Positions 1 to 6,684 of a stretch of DNA of 12,836 bases are shown one piece after another. The stretch's first letter is position 1; the number at the start of each line of letters is the position of its first letter. The translations under genes and the position numbers were made by a program. Under the pieces are notes generated by a model. The model saw only the letters and a program-made list of their open reading frames with translations. It was not told the DNA's origin and did not search any database. Source of the stretch: JBJXFK01 sp046155505 (GTDB lineage Bacteria; Planctomycetota; Phycisphaerae; UBA1845; Fen-1342); assembly GCA_046155505.1 (NCBI GenBank), contig JBJXFK010000237.1, positions 1 through 12,836 on the forward strand, read 5' to 3'.

Positions 1-1
1 C

Positions 2-895
2 GGACAGCCGGTGCCGTTCGCGAAATTGTTGGAGCGGGTACACGAAGTCGACGGTATCGACCGCATTCGATTCGTCACCAGCTACCCGGCCGATTGGGAC
101 GAGGACATTTTTCGCGTCATGCGCGACTATCCGAAGGTCATGCCCTATCTGCACATTCCGGCGCAGAGCGGTTCGGACGCCGTGCTGAAGCGCATGCGGC
201 GCGGCTACACGGCGGACACCTATCTGCGGCTGATGGATACAGCCCGCAAGTATGTGCCGCACATTTCGCTGGCGGGCGACTTCATCGTCGGTTTCTGCGG
301 CGAGACCGACGCGGAGTTCGCGGCGAGCGTCGATCTAGTGCGCCGCGTGGATTACAAGAGCCTCTACATTTTCAAGTACTCGCCGCGGCCAGGCACGACC
401 GCCGATCGCAATCAGCAAGACGACGTGCCGACCGAGGTGAAGCAGGCGCGGAATCAGGAATTGCTGGCGGTGCAGTCGGAAATCAGCCAGCGCCATCGGC
501 GCACGTTCATCGGCCAGTCGGTGCGTGTGCTGGTCGAGGGATTCAGCAAGCTGCACGGCAAGCCGAGCGCGGCGAAGATCGCCACGATGGCTGCCGGCGA
601 TTGGTCGCAGGAATCAGAGCAGGATCGCGGGTCCGAAGTTTCGCGCGAGGCCACCGGGCAGCTCGTCGGACGCACGCCGGGCGATCTGATTGCGGTGTTT
701 GACGCGCCGCAGAGTTATGTGGGTGCGATCGTCGACGTCTACATCGAAGGTGCGACCGCGCTCACGCTGTATGGCCGCGTCACAAGCGTCGTTTCGCCGC
801 CGCGAGCCGCATCGGTGCCGCAACGCAAAGACGCGGCGACCGTCGTAAAGCCGGGCGTGACCGCACTGCCAATCGTCGGCGCGGGCTGCGAGTAG
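2..895 (+). CDS. miaB: tRNA-2-methylthio-N6-dimethylallyladenosine synthase (MiaB), 5' partial
   Basis: C-terminal part of a radical-SAM methylthiotransferase. MiaB adds a methylthio group to N6-isopentenyladenosine at position 37 of tRNAs reading UNN codons. The frame is open to the left window edge, so the UPF0004 domain and the CxxxCxxC cysteines lie outside; GTG at 11 is an internal Val, not the start. Counting from that Val, RIRFVTSYP (18-26), LHIPAQSGSD (47-56) and GDFIVGFCGETD (89-100) are the usual radical-SAM MiaB stretches, followed by YSPRPGT (123-129). A TRAM RNA-binding domain follows (VLVEGFSK, then GRTPGDLIAVF). About 40 residues separate these two TRAM pieces where roughly 10 are usual, and a Pro/Ala-rich tail follows. 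TSYP in place of the TSHP more typical of MiaB is a mild deviation. RimO or MtaB are less likely because the motif around RIRF fits MiaB best. The stop is TAG at 893-895, and the gene converges on the dockerin hydrolase with 29 bp between them. Confidence 0.88.
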   Translation, partial: GQPVPFAKLLERVHEVDGIDRIRFVTSYPADWDEDIFRVMRDYPKVMPYLHIPAQSGSDAVLKRMRRGYTADTYLRLMDTARKYVPHISLAGDFIVGFCGETDAEFAASVDLVRRVDYKSLYIFKYSPRPGTTADRNQQDDVPTEVKQARNQELLAVQSEISQRHRRTFIGQSVRVLVEGFSKLHGKPSAAKIATMAAGDWSQESEQDRGSEVSREATGQLVGRTPGDLIAVFDAPQSYVGAIVDVYIEGATALTLYGRVTSVVSPPRAASVPQRKDAATVVKPGVTALPIVGAGCE

Positions 896-924
896 CCACG
901 CTGACGACCGGCATTGCTCCGTCG

Positions 925-2136
925 CTAATTCGGACACACTGTTCCGAAATTCGCCAGCATTCGCGACAAGTCGCTTAGATCGATGTCGCCGTCGCCGTCG
1001 ATGTCGCCCTGTGCAAGCGACGCGTCGCGCGGTGAGCCGTAGTTGCTCAGCAGCGTCGCAAGGTCTTGCAGCCCGACGCGTCGATCGCCGTTTACATCAC
1101 CCTCTGGACGCGGTGCGTCGATCGCCGCGTTGATCCGCAATCGAAGTTCATCCATCAGGGGCTGAATCGTCTGGTTGTTCGACAATACGAGAAACACCAT
1201 TGCAACGTCGCGCGACCGATCGATACCCGGCGTGAATCCAAACGCACCTGGGCTGGAATTCACCAGCGAAACGCCGTTTTGGTCCTTTTCAAAAACCCAG
1301 TTGCCGATGCCGTATCCTTGGAATGGCAGCGGTACGCTTGGTGGAATTTCCCCGACCGACGCACCGCTGGTCTGGTCAGCCAGCATGGCTTCAACGGCGA
1401 CGGGTGAGAAGACCTGCTGACCGTTGAATGTGCCGTCGTTCAGCAGTGTTTGGAGGAACCTGCCATAGTCACGCAGGTTTGAGATCATGCCGCCTGCCAC
1501 GTGCGGATTGGTCTGGCTTGTGTATGCCGTCAGGACGGTCATGCCGATCGGGTTGCGAATGCGCTGCGCGTACAGCTGCGCAAACGGCGCCCCGCTCGCG
1601 ACTTCGCAAATAGCGGCCGCGACCTGCATCGAGTTCCCGCCGTAGTTCACCTCGCTGCCTGGGTCGGCGCTGAGAGGCAGTTGGCCGATCTGCGCTGCAC
1701 ACGATTGCAACTGCGCGTCTCCATCGAGTACGCACGGAGCCGTGTTTGGCTCGATTCCGGAGGTGTGCGAGAAGAGCTGCCGAATCGTGATCGCTCCCTT
1801 CTGCCCAGTCCAGCCGAGCCATTGCCCGGTCGTGTCGTCGAGTGAGATGATGCCATCGTCCACCAGCGACATGACGACCGCGCCCGAAAGCCACTTGGAA
1901 GCCGACGCGATCGGCACGGTTGTGTTCACGGTGTAGTTGCCGAAGGCCTGTTCATAGAGCACGACGCCGTGCTGGCGGACTTGCAGACCGGCGCCGTTCA
2001 GATTGAAAGTGTCGAGGCTTGCTGTCAGTAATTGCGTCACGGGTTCGAAGTTCGGCTGGCACTGGGACTGGGCAAACGCTACGGACGCGAACACGGCGGC
2101 TGAAGCGGCGAGCGGCAGTGCGATGAATCGTCGCAT
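925..2136 (-). CDS. secreted beta-lactamase-fold serine hydrolase with C-terminal dockerin doublet
   Basis: A 403-residue exported hydrolase of the beta-lactamase/class C esterase superfamily. The start is ATG at 2136, with CGGAGG placed about 6 nt upstream; the frame runs further upstream but without a ribosome site. A signal peptide precedes AFAQ at about residue 23. SASK at 78-81 is the SxxK nucleophile and general-base motif. HTSGI at about 124-128 and GAFGF near 297 are typical of the family. The second motif is Tyr165-Gly-Gly rather than YxN. Residues 346-403 form two dockerin repeats, DVNGDRRVGLQD and DIDGDGDIDLSD, each a 12-residue calcium loop followed by a helix (LATLLSNYG, LSRMLANFG), and the protein ends VCPN. 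The tail resembles that of the protein at 11639-12448. Likely role: hydrolysis of an ester or amide outside the cytoplasm; the substrate is unknown. The lipoate-ligase-like gene ends 134 bp upstream, so co-transcription is uncertain. Confidence 0.9.
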   Translation of the reverse strand: MRRFIALPLAASAAVFASVAFAQSQCQPNFEPVTQLLTASLDTFNLNGAGLQVRQHGVVLYEQAFGNYTVNTTVPIASASKWLSGAVVMSLVDDGIISLDDTTGQWLGWTGQKGAITIRQLFSHTSGIEPNTAPCVLDGDAQLQSCAAQIGQLPLSADPGSEVNYGGNSMQVAAAICEVASGAPFAQLYAQRIRNPIGMTVLTAYTSQTNPHVAGGMISNLRDYGRFLQTLLNDGTFNGQQVFSPVAVEAMLADQTSGASVGEIPPSVPLPFQGYGIGNWVFEKDQNGVSLVNSSPGAFGFTPGIDRSRDVAMVFLVLSNNQTIQPLMDELRLRINAAIDAPRPEGDVNGDRRVGLQDLATLLSNYGSPRDASLAQGDIDGDGDIDLSDLSRMLANFGTVCPN

Positions 2137-2269
2137 GTAAACCTCCGGATTGATAACGCGTTTGGCGATTCGCGTGTCGCCGCGGCGATCGGCGGCGGCT
2201 GTCAGACTGAACGCGATCCCGCGCGGCGTATTGCACTGAGCGATCGAGTTCACGCAAAACAGGCACAAT

Positions 2270-3025
2270 TCAGCGCATGCGCGTCCAATCGTCGGATGCG
2301 TATTTCGCGCGCAGCGGCTCGATCGCGTCGAGCTGCGTGGGTGACCAATTCAAAGAGTTCGCATCGAGGCCCAGAATATTTGCAACGCGGGCCACGAAAT
2401 CGCTCCGCAGTTTCGTTTGCGCATCGTGCGCGATCCCACCCAGGCTCGCACCGGGATGGCCCGCATAGCGTTGCGCGAGCAGAAGCGAACCATGCTGCAA
2501 GATGCGGCCCGCCGTGCGGCGCTGCGCGCTGCCCAGCAGTTTGGCACCGTCGAGCAGCAGGTCGGTGTTGCCTGGTTTCTCGAAGCAGAAGAACGCGCCG
2601 GTTCGCGGCGTGGGCAGCGGCCAATCCGCCGGCGCGAGATCCGTTTCATAGCCGATTGCCGCGAGAGCCTCGCGCCAGCACTCATGCAGTAGTCGATAGA
2701 GCGCGACCGGCGAGCTGCGCCCGAGCGGCTGCGATTCATCGAGGATCAGGCAATATGTAATCTCGTCATCATGCAGGATCGCGCCGCCACCGGTTTGGCG
2801 ACGCACGACTGCGAGCGACTTCAGGTGTGCGGGCAGGCGGTCAACGTCTTCATGGCGCTGAAAATAGCCGAGGCTAATCGTCGCCGGCGACCAGCCGTAG
2901 AGCCGTAGCGAAGCCGCGATCTCCGGCGAGCGCAGCAGCACCTCGTCGCGGGCCATATTGGTCGGCCCGTCAAGCGGCGGATCGTCGTAGACGTGCAGCG
3001 TCGGCATGACGCGCTCAATCGACAT
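2270..3025 (-). CDS. lipoate-protein ligase / octanoyltransferase family protein (LplA/LipM-like)
   Basis: A 251-residue enzyme of the biotin/lipoate A/B protein ligase family, which attaches lipoate or octanoate to the lipoyl domains of 2-oxoacid dehydrogenases or GcvH. DGPTNMARDEVLL near the N-terminus, RRQTGGGAILHDD (75-87) and AKLLGSAQRRTAGRILQHGSL (161-181) are the family's substrate-binding signatures. A Cys at 147, in FFCFEKPG, sits where LipM-type octanoyltransferases carry their catalytic Cys. This suggests acyl transfer from octanoyl-ACP rather than ATP-dependent ligation, but the call is by eye. The start is unsure: ATG at 3025 is chosen, GTG at 3043 or ATG at 3007 are possible, and none has a strong ribosome site. 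The length is normal to slightly short for the family, with no separate C-terminal accessory domain visible. Confidence 0.85.
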   Translation of the reverse strand: MSIERVMPTLHVYDDPPLDGPTNMARDEVLLRSPEIAASLRLYGWSPATISLGYFQRHEDVDRLPAHLKSLAVVRRQTGGGAILHDDEITYCLILDESQPLGRSSPVALYRLLHECWREALAAIGYETDLAPADWPLPTPRTGAFFCFEKPGNTDLLLDGAKLLGSAQRRTAGRILQHGSLLLAQRYAGHPGASLGGIAHDAQTKLRSDFVARVANILGLDANSLNWSPTQLDAIEPLRAKYASDDWTRMR

Positions 3026-3329
3026 GGCGCGCAATCGTAACACGTCATCGCTTGACGGCTATCGGCGATCAATATGTTGCGACGCGCAACGCAGCGATCG
3101 GGCCCCCGTGCGCGACGCCGAGCGCCGGCGATCAGAGCTCGTCGCGTACGCAAGCAAGTGACCACGAGCGCGGCGCGCCGCAAACCGAGCCTCGACCGTA
3201 CTGAAGAGTTTTCGGACTCGTCGTCGGCCGCCGAGGACACGGAGGGCATCGAGAAATTGAGGAAGATCGCTCTCGCTGGCGCCGGTCGTTTCTCTGCGGT
3301 CTCCGCGCCCGGTGCGCCTCAGCCCTCAT
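3026..3329. other. intergenic stretch, no supported gene
   Basis: About 300 bp between the tail-collar gene stop and the lipoate-ligase-like start, both on the minus strand. It holds a small hairpin, GTTGCG-acg-CGCAAC at 3076-3090. Open frames here are Arg/Ala/Ser-rich, have no ribosome site and run into the 3' end of the collar gene antisense, so they are not called. I see no convincing -35/-10 pair for the lipoate-ligase-like gene, although one is expected in this stretch. Confidence 0.5.
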
Positions 3330-4217
3330 TCACTGTGGCGGCGGCGGCACGCCGATGAAGTGGCCCGTGAACATGATGTAGTGCACGCTGAAAAATGGAT
3401 CGAGCAGTTCGAACGGCTCGTTCATGCCGGTCGAGCCGGAGTCGCCGACGTGCGTCGAGACAGAAAAGGTCTGCGGGAACGCCAGCGATCCCGAAGTTAC
3501 CGATGCTGAGCCGACCGAGCTGGTCCCGGCCGCAATCGTGTGGCTGTGCGTAATGTCGTGTACGTGGGACGGCATCTGATTGACGGTCAGCGTGTGGTGC
3601 ATCTTTCCGCCGACGAACATCGGATTGCCACCGACGAACGTGGTCGGTCGGCCGTTCGAGTCTTCGCTGTCTGCACCGCGCGGGCCGCGGGTGCGAAGGT
3701 CGGGCACGTTGAACTCGTCCGCGAGCGTGGACGCGGTGTTGAACCGAGTCGCGAGCAGGCCGTGCAGCCGCGGAAAATCGGCCTGCTTCAGCGGTCGTCC
3801 GTCGCAGAGAATCCAGCCATTGGGAATGCGATCAGCGGGCCCAATCCACATGCGAACCTCGCCCACGAGCGAGTGCAGGCCCACCGAAAACGCGTCTTTC
3901 TCGTCATACACGGGAGCCGGGGGACCTTGTGGCCCCGGCGGACCCTGGGGCCCCGCCGGGCCTTCGTCTGCTGACGGGTTAACAAGCACCACGACGACGC
4001 CCGCGTTGCTTGCGTTTTCCTCAATCTGCGCGATCTCATCAGCCGTGAGATCGCGCCCGGTCTGATTCTGAATAATCGTGCCGCCGCTGGTGCCGTTGTC
4101 GAGCAAATTGCCCGGATCACAGACCGGCTGCACAGCGAGCAGACCGAAGAGGCCAATCGAGACGACCGCGATCGGCATCGCCGAGCCGCGGGCCGTGGAA
4201 AGTGCGCGAATCATCAT
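3330..4217 (-). CDS. membrane-anchored collagen-repeat and phage-tail-collar domain protein
   Basis: A 295-residue protein with a mosaic layout. Residues 14-30 form one hydrophobic segment (signal anchor or signal peptide). It is followed by a short acidic/Asn region, five collagen-like Gly-X-Y triplets (86-100, rich in GPQ and GPP), and a tail-collar domain. The collar region begins GEVRMWIGPADRIPNGWILCDG at 119-140 and continues with FPRLHGLL, then DEFNVPDLRTR at 167-177. The second half has QMPSHVHD and HSH near 214-226, resembling the His-rich end of tail-collar/microcystin-dependent-protein relatives and phage short tail fibres. It ends in a hydrophobic FSVHYIMFTG and PPPPQ. The start is ATG at 4217, with GGGAG about 8 nt upstream. 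The preceding gene ends 66 bp upstream on the same strand, so co-transcription is likely. No other phage genes are nearby, so this looks like a host surface protein; trimerisation is inferred from the collagen and collar parts. Function is unknown. Confidence 0.82.
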   Translation of the reverse strand: MMIRALSTARGSAMPIAVVSIGLFGLLAVQPVCDPGNLLDNGTSGGTIIQNQTGRDLTADEIAQIEENASNAGVVVVLVNPSADEGPAGPQGPPGPQGPPAPVYDEKDAFSVGLHSLVGEVRMWIGPADRIPNGWILCDGRPLKQADFPRLHGLLATRFNTASTLADEFNVPDLRTRGPRGADSEDSNGRPTTFVGGNPMFVGGKMHHTLTVNQMPSHVHDITHSHTIAAGTSSVGSASVTSGSLAFPQTFSVSTHVGDSGSTGMNEPFELLDPFFSVHYIMFTGHFIGVPPPPQ

Positions 4218-4283
4218 GCCGCATACTCCCGAGTCCGCCCGCGAATCGGGCGGCTATCGGCAATATCGGCGGTCAGTCGCGGC

Positions 4284-5528
4284 TCAGTTGAACCAGAGCG
4301 CAAACCCGATGAATTCGCCGCCGAAAACGCGCTGCATGCGTTCCCAGACGGCCTCGCTGGTCGACTCGCCTTTGTCCAGGAACGGCGTCGCACCGGTGTC
4401 CTGCACCCAGTAGACCAGATCGAACGGCCTGGGCTCGGTGAATACGCGTTTCAAGTTCACGCCCTGCCCGTCGGCATTTCGCCAAAATGGGATCAGCTTC
4501 TTGCCGTCGAGAATCAGATCGAGTTCGTCGAGCAGCACCTTCCAACTTTCGACCATTTCGTCGGTGACACGCACACCAGGAATGACGCCGGTTTGCTTTG
4601 GGTTCGGTATCCACTCGTTTTCGTCGTCACTCTCGGCAAGCGCGGCCTTCCACATGGCGCGGCTGTGGCGCGTCATCGCTTGTATGTGTTCGAGAGCGCG
4701 CTTCATCCGCTCCGGCTCGCGGACGTTGAAGCTGAAGCCGCGAATCGCCGCGATCCAGTCCATGATGCCGGCGTACTCGCTGGTCCAGTCGACGCGCGCG
4801 AGCAGAAACGTGTGCGGCGTCTTGGGTCGCGCGAACCAGAGGTGGCCCGTGCGATCGAAAAAGTCCTGCGCATCGTGAGCTAGCACGATTTCGGCCAGCG
4901 CCGACATGAGCCGACAGTAGCCGCGCAGCCATTCGACGTCGGCGGCGTCGAAGGTGATGACAAACTTTTCGGCGACCTGCGGCTCGACCAGTTCGGTGCC
5001 CGAGATCCCCGCGTAAACCTTCCAGAAGGCCTCGTCATCGGCGGCGCGACCGTCGCCGTTCACGTCGAGTTTGATCAGGCCGAAGTTGAGCGGCAGCTTC
5101 ACGTCGCGATCGTCGAGCTTGGCCAGCGTCTCGTCGACGCGCTTCAAGTCGTCGATCGCGCGCTGCAACACGCCGCGCAACTGCTCGTACGTGACTTCCT
5201 GCGCGGCGGGATTGTCACCAATCGGCAGGCGGAAATCCATGATGAACGGAATGCCGATGCGCGAGCGGAAACCGAAGTGATAGAGCGACTGCGTGACGTG
5301 TTCTACGCCGCCGAGCAGTTGTGTAAACGCGAGGCCGAGGCGGGCGGGATGGTCTTTCCCGTTGGTGTCGATGCGTTTCTGCATCGCCTTTTCGGCGTCG
5401 GCGATCTTGCCCGCGGCAAGGAGTGGGTTGAGGTCGTCGGCGGCGAGCGGCTGAATGCCCGCGTGCGCGTAACCCGGGATCAACAGCAATACCAACAGCG
5501 AAACGGTACAGCGCGACGCGAGTTTCAT
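4284..5528 (-). CDS. secreted protein of unknown function with an EF-hand-like loop
   Basis: A 414-residue protein I do not recognise. The start is ATG at 5528, with AGGAG about 7 nt upstream. Residues 1-23 are a clear signal peptide (Lys/Arg, then SLLVLLLIPGY, cleavage after AHA). The mature part is helical-looking. An N-terminal stretch (about 28-75) reads like a tetratricopeptide-type helix pair (PLLAAGKIADAEKAMQKRI). DVNGDGRAADDE at 155-166 fits a canonical EF-hand calcium loop, with Asp1, Asn3, Asp5, Gly6 and Glu12. The second half is rich in Trp and acidic residues and ends FIGFALWFN. It lies 95 bp downstream of the PEP-CTERM gene, with a strong hairpin between them, so it probably has its own transcription start. 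It probably shares an mRNA with the collagen/collar gene 66 bp downstream. An exported, possibly calcium-binding role is as far as the sequence goes. Confidence 0.85.
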   Translation of the reverse strand: MKLASRCTVSLLVLLLIPGYAHAGIQPLAADDLNPLLAAGKIADAEKAMQKRIDTNGKDHPARLGLAFTQLLGGVEHVTQSLYHFGFRSRIGIPFIMDFRLPIGDNPAAQEVTYEQLRGVLQRAIDDLKRVDETLAKLDDRDVKLPLNFGLIKLDVNGDGRAADDEAFWKVYAGISGTELVEPQVAEKFVITFDAADVEWLRGYCRLMSALAEIVLAHDAQDFFDRTGHLWFARPKTPHTFLLARVDWTSEYAGIMDWIAAIRGFSFNVREPERMKRALEHIQAMTRHSRAMWKAALAESDDENEWIPNPKQTGVIPGVRVTDEMVESWKVLLDELDLILDGKKLIPFWRNADGQGVNLKRVFTEPRPFDLVYWVQDTGATPFLDKGESTSEAVWERMQRVFGGEFIGFALWFN

Positions 5529-5569
5529 GTGCCGACTCCTGGTATCGCTACTTGCGGGATCAAAGGTGA

Positions 5570-5585
5570 ACGCTCCACGCGCGAT
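5570..5585. repeat. 16-bp direct repeat, copy 1
   Basis: ACGCTCCACGCGCGAT occurs here and again at 6455-6470 in the same orientation, one copy on each side of the PEP-CTERM gene. A shorter related copy (CGCTCCACGCGC) is at 6502-6513. This copy forms the left arm of the hairpin at 5572-5601. Confidence 0.75.
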
Positions 5586-5601
5586 CCGCCGCGCGTGGAG
5601 C
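5572..5601 (-). terminator. perfect 12-bp stem hairpin after the PEP-CTERM gene
   Basis: GCTCCACGCGCG and CGCGCGTGGAGC pair perfectly around a 6-nt loop. The hairpin begins 22 bp past the stop codon of the minus-strand PEP-CTERM gene and sits upstream of the next gene's ribosome site. On the minus strand it is followed by GTTCACCTTTG, not a proper U run. It could be a terminator, a weak attenuator or a mRNA 3'-end stabiliser. Confidence 0.6.
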
Positions 5602-5623
5602 AGGCAGCGAATAGGTCACCAGA

Positions 5624-6424
5624 TCAACGACGGCGCAGCACCAACACGCCGAGTGCGAGCAGCGCGATGCTCGTCGGCTCGGGAATCGGATTGATCGCGA
5701 TGTCGCCGAAATTGAACTCGTAGTCGGGGCCGCCTATGTTGCCGATAAACGTGCCGGCACCGTTCAGCTCGTTGATTCGGTAAATCTCCTGCCGTCCCGA
5801 ATCGAAGTTCAACCCGGCGTGATACCACGTTCCGTCGCCGGCCCAGTTGATCGTCATGCCCGCCAGATTGCCGATCGAATTGCCCTCGGGGCCGAGAAAC
5901 GTCCCTTGCAAGGAATTGTTCAGCCGCATCATTCCGCCCTGCTCGGCGTCATGCAGGTAACGCGTTCCGGCTGCGTTGACCGCAAAGCCAAACGCGAGCG
6001 CGGGCACCGGAATGTTCAGCGTGCCAACGACACTGGTGTTGCCCGTGCTCAGATTGACCGTGCGCAGTCGATGCGGTTCGTCAGACGAAGACGCGCTGAT
6101 GACGAACATCTGGTTGCGCGTGGGATCCCACGACATGTCGAGCACCTGTTCGTCGTCGAGATTGCCCGGACCGATCTGAGTCGCCGCGCCGGTTTGCAGA
6201 TTGAACGCGTACAACCCGCCGAAGCTGAAGCCATAGAGCGTGCCGTCCGACGCGAAATCAAGCCCCGGCATGAGGCCGACGCCCGCCGCACCATAGCGCG
6301 TCAAGTTCTGGGGCGATGCTGAGTCAAACTTGAACAGCCCCAATCCGTCGACCGACCAGATGTCTACCGCTTTTGCAACGGATGCGCCCAAAACCACGGC
6401 ACCCAGAGTGACAAAAGTTCGCAT
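5624..6424 (-). CDS. exported PEP-CTERM protein, beta-propeller-like
   Basis: A 266-residue exported protein. The start is ATG at 6424, preceded by a GGTGGG/AAGG-type ribosome site; the frame runs 13 codons further upstream but without a signal-peptide context. Residues 1-19 form a signal peptide ending VAKA. The middle reads as repeated short beta-strand blocks: DGLGLFKFD, PGLDFASDGTLYGFS, GGLYAFNLQTGAATQIG, DMSWDPTRNQMFVIS, and LRTVNLSTGNTSVVGTL. This resembles DUF4394/NHL-type propellers. The C-terminus is a complete PEP-CTERM signal: PIPEPTS (246-252), hydrophobic IALLALGVLVL, then RRR as the last residues. PEP-CTERM tails are recognised and cleaved by exosortase (EpsH/XrtA family), usually in extracellular-polysaccharide producers; no exosortase gene lies in the window. 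A hairpin follows the gene and a 16-bp direct repeat flanks it. Confidence 0.88.
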   Translation of the reverse strand: MRTFVTLGAVVLGASVAKAVDIWSVDGLGLFKFDSASPQNLTRYGAAGVGLMPGLDFASDGTLYGFSFGGLYAFNLQTGAATQIGPGNLDDEQVLDMSWDPTRNQMFVISASSSDEPHRLRTVNLSTGNTSVVGTLNIPVPALAFGFAVNAAGTRYLHDAEQGGMMRLNNSLQGTFLGPEGNSIGNLAGMTINWAGDGTWYHAGLNFDSGRQEIYRINELNGAGTFIGNIGGPDYEFNFGDIAINPIPEPTSIALLALGVLVLRRR

Positions 6425-6454
6425 TCGAGCCCACCTTCCCCTGCGCGCGTCCGC

Positions 6455-6470
6455 ACGCTCCACGCGCGAT
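6455..6470. repeat. 16-bp direct repeat, copy 2
   Basis: Exact copy of the 16-mer at 5570-5585. It lies 31 bp upstream of the PEP-CTERM start codon and overlaps the left side of the inverted repeat at 6466-6486. Confidence 0.75.
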
Positions 6471-6486
6471 GCGACCGTCGCATCGC
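6466..6486. promoter_or_regulatory. inverted repeat upstream of the PEP-CTERM gene
   Basis: GCGATGCGA and TCGCATCGC form a perfect 9-bp stem around a 3-nt CCG loop, 42-62 bp upstream of the PEP-CTERM ATG. It could be an operator or 5' leader hairpin. A terminator for the DUF1571 gene is less likely, as it sits about 200 bp past that stop and has no T run. Confidence 0.4.
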
Positions 6487-6566
6487 CGGCGAAACATGAG
6501 CCGCTCCACGCGCCAGCATAAGTGGTCGGTAGTCGCGCGAGATGCGCAATCTGAAGTGCTGCGGGA

Positions 6567-6590
6567 TGACGGCAAGCCGCCTTGCCGTTA
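6567..6590 (-). terminator. candidate hairpin terminator for the DUF1571 gene
   Basis: ACGGCAAG and CTTGCCGT pair over 8 bp around a 4-nt CCGC loop, and the stem extends by a wobble and an A-T pair. It lies about 95 bp past the DUF1571 stop codon in the direction of transcription. There is no U tract, so terminator function is only inferred. The rest of the 260-bp gap (6425-6684) shows no gene. Confidence 0.35.
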
Positions 6591-6684
6591 TGCGTCCCAA
6601 TGCGCGGCAGCGCGCAACGGCGGTACCCGCGATCGTTGTGACCGTTCGCACAGTCGATCGATCATCATCGCTTCAGCGTGCGGA

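Noticed and set aside
3074..3358. 94-codon plus-strand frame in the gap before the lipoate-ligase-like gene
   Set aside because: Arg/Ser/Ala-rich, no ribosome site and overlaps the collar gene's 3' end antisense.
3330..4217. Prophage remnant suggested by the tail-collar domain
   Set aside because: No other phage structural, integrase or lysis gene is present, and the protein has a membrane anchor; tail-collar domains also occur in host proteins.
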